Of a stretch of 26,062 nt of DNA, positions 18,092 through 26,062 are shown piece by piece. Source of the DNA: Larix sibirica (Eukaryota > Streptophyta > Pinopsida > Pinales > Pinaceae); assembly GCA_004151065.3 (NCBI GenBank), contig NWUY0300018035.1:99247-125308 (forward strand). The letters run 5' to 3'. How positions within the stretch are numbered: position 1 is the stretch's first letter; every line of letters starts with the position of its first letter. Under the pieces are notes generated by a model. That model saw only the letters and a program-made list of their open reading frames with translations, was not told the origin of the DNA and searched no databases. The translations under genes and the position numbers were made by a program.

Positions 18092-19262
18092 AGGTATACT
18101 ATTTACATTTACGGATTTTTTGTGGTAGAAAATCCCCCCTGCATACAGGTGAAACTTCTCTTGAACCAATAATTCTCTTATTCAAGATAGAGACTAACAA
18201 ATGGTGACTAAAGTTCTCCTAGACCTATCCTAAATTCATACAACAAAGAAAGAAAAGAAGAGTGTAGAGAGGCCTAGATGACCTACCTCTGTCCTGATGG
18301 TTGTCCTAGTTGCTCCAACCTTTGAAATTGATTCCCAAGCTCCAAGTGCTAGAGATACCTGTAGAGTCAAGACAAAGCTTCCTTTCTTCTACAATATTTT
18401 TTTAGGCATAAGCATAAATCTATCTATATTGAATGCAACAACATAGACATACATTCCATACGAGAACAAATATGGTATAAATAGCCCAGGTTATCTATTA
18501 ATTGGAAAGCAAAAAAGAAGCACTTACATCCATCATCTTGATCCTATTGCAGCTCCTTCCAATATTTCACTCCATCCCCTTGAGAGTCACAAGACCATAG
18601 GTTTGATGCCTCCAAAATTATTGTTCCCCTCCCTTCCCATGGAATGACTTCAATTTATAGGATTTGAATGTACAAACACCATGGATAAGAGAATGGATCA
18701 AGGTAGGATATGGTGGATCATGGAGGATTAAGTTACTTGGAATGGAAAAAAGAGAGGATTCAAAGGGGAGGTCCAACCAACCAATATCTAATACAAATAT
18801 AGATCCTACATCCATGTTTGACCCATTATACCCATGTCAATGATCCCCTATAACTAGCTATAGAGTGTTGATAAGGGATATCAATGTTCCCCTAACATTG
18901 GACTGTAGGAACCAACACTCCCTATACAAGGCAGGGGGCGTTTATCCTCAAAAAGAGGATTCAACCAAGTTTTAGGGATTGGATTTCGACCTCCAACTCA
19001 TGGATTTGAATCCCAAACATGGCTAGGGAGTGGACCAAACATTAAATCAGTTTCTAATCATGTAAAGGGAGAAAAAAACCACACTTCCATGGTGACAAAA
19101 TGTGACACTTAAGGATGGGGTTAAGTGTGACAATTTGGTGTATAACAATTTCCCCCTAAAGTGTGAGGTTAGAAGGAAATTGATGGCTAAAACACTTTAC
19201 CAAAACATGTGAGCAAGGGTGTTGGAGGGAGAACCAAATGGAAGTTAACAAAGATCAGACAT
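18092..19262. other. No recognisable gene; decayed internal region
   Basis: All six frames are closed within about 65 codons and I see no retroelement domain. If the LTR at 17413 and the LTR fragment at 19729 were the ends of one element, this would be the inside of a short, non-autonomous one. A small hairpin lies at 19102-19131. Confidence 0.4.
19102..19131. repeat. Small inverted repeat (hairpin)
   Basis: GTGACACTTAA (19102-19112) and TTAAGTGTGAC (19121-19131) are inverted copies with one mismatch, separated by eight bases. No U-run follows, and no role is apparent. Confidence 0.55.
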
Positions 19263-19268
19263 TACATA

Positions 19269-19304
<36 letters not shown>

Positions 19305-19309
19305 TATAT
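19263..19309. repeat. (ATAC)n/(AT)n microsatellite
   Basis: A run of ATAC units passes into pure AT. It explains the long minus-strand open frame there, whose Tyr/Met/Cys/Val end is only repeat translation. Confidence 0.95.
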
Positions 19310-19349
19310 CATCCCCAAGGTAAGCATACCCATGCTCAAAATAAATTGA

Positions 19350-19555
19350 CTCAAGACATGGTCGCCAATCAATACACCGTGGATCCATGAAAGTATTGAT
19401 CGAGAGTATGGCCACCAAGGATATAATGTGGATCCATACTTCCATGACAAGATCAAGTTGTAGCCACGAAAAATACATAATGGATCTATGACACAACCAA
19501 AACATAGCCATAGACCAATACAATGTGGATCTATGTAACAATATACATATCGACA
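19350..19555. repeat. Degenerate ~50-bp minisatellite, four units
   Basis: The core GTGGATCCATG recurs in variant form at 19379, 19428, 19480 and 19525, that is at spacings of 49, 52 and 45. Before each core is a variant of GGCCACCAA with an A-rich spacer. The units are clearly related but diverged. Confidence 0.72.
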
Positions 19556-19727
19556 AGATCACTAGCATGATGTCCATACTGGAACCTACTAAAAGAATCT
19601 CCATTGCAACCTGGGTGTAGAAAATGGATAGTCAAACAATCCCTAGGATCTTCAAGCTGATCCTGAAGTGATACAATTGCAACCATGCAAATGAATGTGT
19701 TGAAGTCGAACATGGTAGAAACCACTT

Positions 19728-19728
19728 N
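19728..19728. other. Ambiguous base N
   Basis: This is the only undetermined base in the window. It lies exactly at the left limit of similarity between the LTR at 17413-17863 and the fragment that follows, so it may mark an assembly join or collapsed gap. Confidence 0.95.
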
Positions 19729-19943
19729 GCATGAAAGGTCATTTGTTGATGATCAATTGTGAGAAACTCATATGTAAAATATTTTCCTTTTGCATTAATA
19801 TATTGCCTCAAGTGGTTGCGTTGGTTGGGGCCATAGAAAATTTTCTCTTTGAGGGTTTTAACCATCTAATACATTGTTGTGCCAATCTCTGGTCTATTTG
19901 TGTGAGAAGTTGCTTAAAGTGTTTGACCTGTGAGGAAATACCT
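19729..19943 (+). mobile_element. Partial copy of the copia-like LTR (3' half)
   Basis: It matches about 17635-17863 in the same orientation. An exact block around TTGTGAGAAACTCATATGTA is followed by TTTGAGGGTTTTAACCAT (TTTGAGTGTTTTAACCAT in the other copy) and by ATACCTTATTTTTTCAAATA (ATACCCTATGTTAGTCAAACA). The U3 half is missing. No primer-binding site follows. The two copies differ a lot, so they are either the two ends of an old element or unrelated insertions. Confidence 0.75.
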
Positions 19944-20019
19944 TATTTTTTCAAATAAAAGTCCAAATTGATCCTCATTCTTTGAAGTCCCAATATTATC
20001 ATTTAGCTACATCTCTCCC

Positions 20020-20640
20020 AGTTCCACACATAGCCTAGAACTTGTAGTTTGAAAACTGGAAAAATAAACATGCAGAATGAAACATGAGATTTTAGCCTTG
20101 TTAGAGGTTGTTATGCAACCCTTAAAGGTCCATAGTTTTTAATGAAATTTTGTGGAATGTATATATATGTGTCATCTACACCATATCAAAATTGTTGATC
20201 CAAAATCCAAGATTTGAGGTTTCAGAATGGTAAAAAAGTAGAATCTAGTCTTCGTTGAAATAAGAGCACATGAAAATTGTGTTGTTTCCTATTAGAAGAT
20301 GTTCAACAACTCTTAAAATCAATATTTCCTTAATGATTTTTTTTGGGTATATATAGGATTATGTCCTCTATGACATGCAAATTTGATGGCAAAAAAAATT
20401 GAGGCATAATGGCTAAATACCGAACCCCTATCACTGTAAACTATGTTTTTGTTTCTGTTGGGTTTAACATTGTTCCACAACTCTTAAAATCAATATTTTT
20501 TATGAAATTATCATAATAGGTAGATGAATGTGTCCTATACAACATATACAAGTTTAGTTATCAAAACTCAAAGGTTCGAGGTTGTAGAATGGATGAATAT
20601 TAAACACTTGTCACCCTTAATTGTCAACAATATACACCGA
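20020..20640 (+). repeat. Dispersed repeat, block 1, three 170-190-bp units
   Basis: Units are anchored by AACTCTTAAAATCAATATTT-like starts at about 20117, 20308 and 20479. Each continues with a TATGAAA-like stretch, then ATGTCCTCTATGACAT-like text, CAAAATTT and GRATGG.TAAATA. The block begins with a stretch (CCACACATAGCCTAG) also present ahead of block 2. It is non-coding in all frames. The family is unknown to me. Confidence 0.7.
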
Positions 20641-21250
20641 AGTTCAAAAAAATGCACGCTAGCATTACATGTTTGATCCAAATGCACTCCTCCATATTGT
20701 CACACGTAGTATAACTTCCTATTTGTGCAAAAAATTCAGGAGATATGACCACAAAAATTGTAAAGAATGTTCCTTAGAGGCTACAAAAGACAAGATTTTC
20801 ACCATAAAATGTTTTGAATGTCTAGCAAAATGCAAGCCATGAAAAAATGTAAACAAGGTGATAATTTTATAAGGATTATATTCATAAACTAATAATGCAT
20901 GGAGACATCTTCTTCCAATAAGTTTTCAATTTTAAGTGACACTTGTTCATTCTTCTATTTTATGGTAGGATCATGAATTTTACAACTTTTGCACATGAAA
21001 ATCCCTAAAAACCTGACATGTAATTTCAAGGGTTAGTTGTGGCTCCATATGGGGGAATCATCTCCCTTCTGCGTGCATGAGAATATCAAAATGTTTAAGA
21101 AAAACACTTGCAACTAAATCCTTGGTTTCCTCTCTTATAACACAACAATAATATCCCCAATCTGGCTATGCCAGTTCAAAGTCTATCTCTACATCACTTT
21201 CAAACTCAAAATCTCGAAGGTTACACAATGATATTAAATAAATTTAAAGG
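20641..21250. other. No recognisable feature
   Basis: AT-rich DNA with closed frames on both strands. No domain, LTR end or tandem repeat is seen. Confidence 0.4.
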
Positions 21251-21256
21251 TTGTCT

Positions 21257-23811
21257 CTACAACAAAAACTCATCATGACAAGACATGCTATTGTCTTTTG
21301 TGGTGTTGCTTGACCTTGGCAAGTGTAATCTATAATTGCCATGTCTCAAAGATTCGCCATTGTATGCAACATCTTTATGACAATTGTTGTTGCTCTTATG
21401 AATGGTGATGGATTTGGCAAGTACATTTGTATAGATTTGAGAGTACCTTGCCTTCATCACATTGTAATTTCATGCAATTTGGATTAGTGGATCTAAATGG
21501 GAAAGCTCCAAACTTTGACATTGTGGACTCGAGGACAATATGGTTTAACCTTCTCTTCATTGTTCTTTTAATATAACCAAACTTAATCATGACCATTGTG
21601 AGATCTTGACCAAGTACATCCTCGTGTTGTGAATCTTGACTTGCTTTGATCCATACAATTCTTGACTTCTTGACATGGAAGACGATTCACTTATGTGGCT
21701 TCTTAAAAGACTCAGGTTGTTTCAATGATAGGTCTAAAAACCTAAATGGACATCAACTACCAAATGCCATGACTAAGAAATAGAAAATTTATGTTTAGAT
21801 AGTGAACTTATTTACAGATATATATCTAACCTTCCATAACCTAAACACGACACAAACTGCTAAGTGAAATCATATCTCTAGTGTAATGACCCAAAGGTCA
21901 CATTGAAATTACAAACTTTTCCCTTGTGTTTGATTATGAACCAAAGTAGGGATATTGTTAGATACATCTATACGAATGCTAGTCTTTAGTTACTTTGGTT
22001 CTAAGAGGAAATGATAAAAATTCAAACCTTACACCTTTGTATAGCAATGTTGTAAGCTCATCCGTTGTGAACCCGTATTCTTTCTAAGAATTGATTTCGT
22101 CCAAACTTGAATAAGATTGTATATATGCGTGTTCAAACTCTATTGTGTTAAGACAATCATAATTTATAGGATCAAGCATTAATACTATGGCATGTTTATA
22201 CCATCTCTTAAGTTGATGATTACCAAAATCAAGAAGCACATCTCTTCTGCTATCAAGAAATTCTTGACGCAACATGGGAAATTTGAAAGAAGGTTAAACT
22301 CAAACAACAAGTTGGGATTGAATCTTTGTTGTTCCTTTTCATTCCCTCAGAAGTCATTATCATCTACAATATGAACAAAAATTTGCTCATTGACCATGAA
22401 TGGACAAGGATTTTTATTTTCAAGTTGCTTCTACATAGGTATGGTTGTTATCTAGGTGCTCTCTTTTGTCAATTCTTCAAGGATGCTCTTTTTACTATGG
22501 GTGTCATCCAAATAAATTGATGACCAGATGTATCCCTTGCCTTCCATCCTCACCATCCTTACAAATTTCACTTTCATGCATAAGTGTCATGAGAAGGAAT
22601 TGATGTTCTTTTCTTGCCACCACCAAAGCACTTTGACTTAGCAAAAAAATCATTCCATTGTAATTTTCTATAATAGAATTAGAATCATTACAAAGTGGAC
22701 AAGTTAAACTGGAAAATGCAAAACTTACCCCATTAGTACTCCTTTCTTGATGTAAAATGTTGAGACAACCAAGATTTTAATTGTCTTAGATCAAAGGAAT
22801 GCCATCCCATTTCAAATATTTGATGTTAGTGTCATTAGTGGGATCTCCATAAAATTATTTGAAAATATGTTCATTATCTCTACACATTGAGAAATATTAT
22901 CATGCAAAGACATTGAATTTAAAAAATTATCGCATGATGCATTAGTTTCATGTTCATTGTTAGGTGCATCTTTTCCCATGATGCATAAGTTTCATGTTCA
23001 TTGTTGGATGCATCAAAGATTATTTTTTCTTCTTTCAAAAACTTGGCCTCATAATATACATGTCTCTCATCATTTTTCACATAAAAAAATAGAGTTTAAA
23101 TCTCATGGGATCAAAAACCTCCCCTTCATGGTTTGCTTCTATCATTTCATGCGATTTAAGATCTAAAATAGCATCATCCATGAGCATAGGGACATCTAAA
23201 ATCTTGGAAGAATCAACATATAGAGAAAGAGAGTTATGGGGGTCATTACTAACAAAGATCCTCTCATATATGATCAACATAATCTACCAAGTCTTGGACA
23301 ACTAGGATCTTCTATGGATCTTAAGGATTTTTCATCAAACCATCGTTCATGTTTGTATCCTCCTTTGTTGAAAAGTATTTTGATCATCCAATGGAATGAC
23401 TAGATGATATGATAAGTTTTCTGAGAATGTCTCATCAAATTGTTGTGGAAAATCTATGGATTGTAGGCATTGAAATTTGTCCTTGACAATGGTGTCAACT
23501 GTTATTGCAAAAACTTGCACTATCCAAATATAAAGTCCAACACACTAATTAGGGCAAGCTCAATGCAAAGGTAGAGGCAATTCCCATTTTTACCTTGACA
23601 TTCACCTCCCTCACTTCACAGTTGGTGCATTTCCAACTTTGGGGGGATTTCCTAAACGTTGCTTATGCTCTACAATTGAAGCTTGGGAAAGGTAACACAG
23701 ATCAAGACGAAGAGAATTTAATGACATAGAAATAAAAATAGAGAATGGGTCTAGCATGATTGATGGATTCTCTAATCTATGGAGCCAAATGAAAAAATAA
23801 TATGGGTCCAA
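21257..23811 (-). pseudogene. Scattered minus-strand coding-like fragments, unknown
   Basis: I do not recognise these. Minus-strand open pieces look more protein-like than the plus strand: 23811-23611 (RLENPSIMLDPFSIFISMSL), 23280-23077 (YVDSSKILDVPMLMDDAILD), 22275-22084 (LDFGNHQLKRWYKHAIVLML, then FEHAYIQSYSSLDEIN), 21596-21396 (VLESTMSKFGAFPFRSTNPN) and 21460-21257 (NGESLRHGNYRLHLPRSSNT). They lie in the order expected for a single reversed gene, with frames broken between them. No catalytic motif is visible. They may be remains of one element or chance. Confidence 0.28.
22933..23020. repeat. Tandem duplication, 2 x 44 bp
   Basis: CATGATGCATTAGTTTCATG (from 22933) and CATGATGCATAAGTTTCATG (from 22977) begin two adjacent 44-bp units that are nearly identical over most of their length. 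This is a recent local duplication compared with the decay around it. Confidence 0.88.
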
Positions 23812-24590
23812 GTGACGATGAAGAACTCAAATGGGGTGTCTCACTTTAAATAAATCCCAAAAGATCAAACATATCAATCTTGATATCAATGTTAGGTAAG
23901 GGAATCACAAGAACATGGGAATATCTCTACACAAAATCCTTCTCAAGTTATCAATTCAAGTACAAGGGAAATATGATAACTAACTTAAGTCAAAATGGTA
24001 GATATAACATGCTATGATCAATAGCATAACTCCCTTGAGCTTTGATACAATAAACCTCTAGGACTCCAATCACAACTTCAATTCATAAATGATTCATACA
24101 ACCAAGGGAAGATACATCCACACTAGCATATGAAAGAAATTAACTCATTTGGGTAGAAAAATTGTAGCATTAATAAGGCATAATCAATATGTAGAAAGAG
24201 AGAGAAGAACATTGAAGATACAACTAATCATTTCACACTATCCAATAAAACAAACAACATTGATTGTACATGGGAGATAAAACCCTAGGGGTCCAACCAT
24301 TTGGAAAGATTTATTTTTTCTATATATAGTTTTACAATGAAGCTTAAAGTCGAGAATGTTGACAAAAATATAGATGATTATCCTCCCACACACTCAACCT
24401 TTAAATAAATAACTAATAAATTCCTTAAAAGTAGCTCTAGGGTGCAATTGGGACCAACTTGATCTCCTCCTTTCATGCAAGTGAACCTTGAAGAAGTAAC
24501 CTTCAGGCCTTCTAAATTTGATCATTTTTACAAAGTCGAGATTGATATTTTCTTAGTAAAAGTTCAATCACTTACATATAACTAAGATTC
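23812..24590. other. No recognisable feature
   Basis: AT-rich, non-coding in all frames. It contains short runs of GA and a TCTATATATAG stretch near 24320; no element boundary could be fixed. Confidence 0.4.
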
Positions 24591-24594
24591 ATTT

Positions 24595-25030
24595 TTCAAA
24601 GTGCCATATGTAGCCTAACAATCGTGGTTTGAACAACCAAAACCAAACAAAATACTACATATTTTTTATGGAACCATTTAACTAATACTTTTTTATAATT
24701 CTCTTTGGGCAAGTAAGTGAATGTGTCCTCTACAACAAATAAAAATGCAATATTTGAGGTAACAAAACTGTAAAAATACTAGACCCTTGTCTCTGTTCAA
24801 ATCAAAACACATGAAATCTATGTCATGCCCACTTAGTGGCTGTTCTGCACCCCTTAAACTCAATATTTTTTATGAAAGTTCATGGGTATGTATAGTATTA
24901 TGACGTCTATGACATATCCAAAATTTGTGGTCAAAATAAAAGGTTTAAGCTGCGGAATGGCTAAATATTTAACCCTTACCATTGAAAAAAATGTTTTAAA
25001 TCACGTTGGATTTTAGATTTTTCCACAAGA
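24595..25030 (+). repeat. Dispersed repeat, block 2, two ~195-bp units
   Basis: This is the same family and orientation as block 1. It opens with GTGCCATATGTAGCCTAA, like the start of block 1. Unit starts lie near 24650 and 24849 (CCCCTTAAACTCAATATTTT). ATGTCCTCTACAACA and ACGTCTATGACATAT match the ATGTCCTCTATGACAT text of block 1, and CGGAATGGCTAAATATTTAA follows as there. Confidence 0.7.
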
Positions 25031-25546
25031 GTTAATCTCTATTACATCTTCTACTAGCATTTAAGTGGAAAAAATTCCAATCCAAAAATGCCTCCCAAGG
25101 GTAACTCAAAGGATTACCCAATGTCACATTAGTATCTCCCTCTTCTACACTTTAGGTTAGCTCTTTTCCAACACAACGGGGGTCCCTAAGATAGGATTGC
25201 TAAGACCATGATAAGGAAGGCTCAAGGTGATGTAAAGAGATGGCTTAGCAAAACATTATTTTTGTCATTTATAGTATGTGAAAATAAGTGATGGAAGATA
25301 AGGCTCTAGTGCCAATTCAATAAAGAGAGCTATTTCATGAATGGTTAAGGTAAATAAAGTTGATATACATGCCAAAATTCACCTTGACTTGTTGCTAAAT
25401 AACGATGAATAACTTGGAGGGACCCTAAAAGGTGTCACACTCAAACAATACTATGACAAGCTATGTCTTATCATGAAGTGTTAACCCAACAACAACTCTT
25501 AATAGATGATAAAAAACACATTCAAATTAAGACATCAAAAGAAATT
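25031..25546. other. No recognisable feature
   Basis: No gene or repeat seen. The small plus-strand frame at 25463-25648 has no support beyond being open. Confidence 0.4.
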
Positions 25547-25834
25547 TTAAGGAGAAAAACCCTCATAGAAATCCTTCCAAGATGGTATTTTACCCTTGAA
25601 ACTTGGCCAATCAAGCATGTCCGTTGCAAGTATTCTAACATACGTTAATGGAATGAAATTGAGAGATTGACTACCATTTGTGAAAAAATCATGGGGCCAC
25701 CATGAAAACTTCCACTTTGATCTTGTTTTGAAACTATATATGGATTTATAGAGTCGATTTTTCCATTGAATATTTGTTGTTGCAAAGCAGAGTATATTGA
25801 CCGTTAGCGGCACCAACACTCATATTTGATACTA
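25547..25834 (-). pseudogene. Possible minus-strand copia gag start and primer-binding site
   Basis: Read on the minus strand, TAGTATCAAATATG (25834-25821) resembles the initiator-Met primer-binding site TGGTATCAGAG, with two G-to-A and one other change. Coding-like text follows at once: ATG at about 25824 gives MSVGAANGQYTLLCNNKYSM. The other frame, 25819-25547, continues with IQWKNRLYKSIYSFKTRSKW and LDWPSFKGKIPSWKDFYEGF. Combining the two gives an N-x-Y-x-x-W-K pattern like the start of copia Gag, with one indel. This is suggestive, not firm. Confidence 0.35.
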
Positions 25835-26062
25835 CAACAAGTAGAAACCCAAATATTTGCTTCACATTAAAAGAGAGAAAACTCAAGAATTTCCACAAGC
25901 CTTCTATTATATATTCAATGAAGATTCAATAGGAGATAAATCCTCAAAAACCAACCAAGAAATATATATGACGAAGGGTTACTCTTTATATAGAGAGCGT
26001 AGCTCAACTTCCTTTACAATAAAATAAAAATTCTCTCTTAGATCCAAAATTCTCTCAACAAA
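25835..26062 (-). mobile_element. Possible minus-strand LTR end (R-U5), partial
   Basis: On the minus strand a TATATAAAG box (25992-25984) inside a near-palindrome CTCTTTATATAGAGAG is followed by about 150 bases of T-rich leader ending TACTTGTTGTA just before the primer-binding-like site. This is the layout of an LTR promoter, R and U5. The upstream part is outside the window, so it cannot be matched to a second LTR. Confidence 0.35.

Noticed and set aside
19245-19604. 119-codon minus-strand open frame
   Set aside because: It runs through the ATAC microsatellite and the ~50-bp minisatellite, which explain its length; no domain is seen.
17413-19943. Complete short LTR element bounded by the two LTR copies
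   Set aside because: The second copy lacks its U3 half, the copies differ strongly, the bases after it do not repeat AATGA, and an N lies at the break. It is possible but not shown.
1-26062. tRNA, rRNA, CRISPR arrays, bacterial operons
   Set aside because: No such signals were seen; the window is eukaryotic repeat DNA.

Overview
This is plant nuclear DNA, from the repeat-rich part of a large genome. The evidence is a nest of old retrotransposons of plant type: a Ty3/gypsy gag-pol, an L1-clade LINE whose ORF1 carries a DUF4283-like domain and whose ORF2 ends in an RNase H domain, and an LTR followed by a primer-binding site complementary to initiator-Met tRNA. The DNA is AT-rich and every reading frame is broken by stops and small indels. 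A gymnosperm or another large-genome seed plant fits, but the sequence alone does not settle the species. I see no intact protein-coding gene, rRNA or tRNA.

Layout, left to right. About 373-6605 (+) is a decayed Ty3/gypsy gag-pol: Gag with a cluster of zinc knuckles, retropepsin, an unusual second Gag-like module, reverse transcriptase (RT), RNase H and integrase. After a 570-bp spacer, 7176-10078 (+) holds a long third ORF. It has a globular N-terminal domain that loosely resembles a plant mobile domain, then a Pro/Thr-rich linker and a coiled-coil tail. It probably belongs to the same element. It is cut off at about 10079 by a 5'-truncated LINE (about 10079-15521, +) with ORF1, endonuclease, RT, zf-RVT and RNase H. 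At 15521-17412 lies a separate decayed gene I do not recognise. It has a well-supported 121-bp intron and a proline-rich tail built on a ~101-bp higher-order repeat. A 451-bp copia-like LTR (17413-17863) with a primer-binding site is inserted in that repeat.

The right half (17.9-26 kb) is mostly non-coding repeat debris. It holds a 4-nt microsatellite and a ~50-bp minisatellite. A second, partial copy of the LTR begins right after the window's only ambiguous base (N at 19728). A dispersed repeat of 170-200-bp units occurs in two blocks (20.0-20.6 and 24.6-25.0 kb). There are weak minus-strand coding remnants at 21.2-23.8 kb, and a probable minus-strand LTR end, primer-binding site and gag start at the right edge.

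Nothing here works as an operon or pathway. The genes are parts of mobile elements that landed in and beside each other and then decayed. The points most worth a second look are the PMD-like/coiled-coil third ORF, the five-knuckle Gag, the second Gag-like module inside pol, the spliced unknown gene with its repeat tail, and the N that coincides with an LTR breakpoint.
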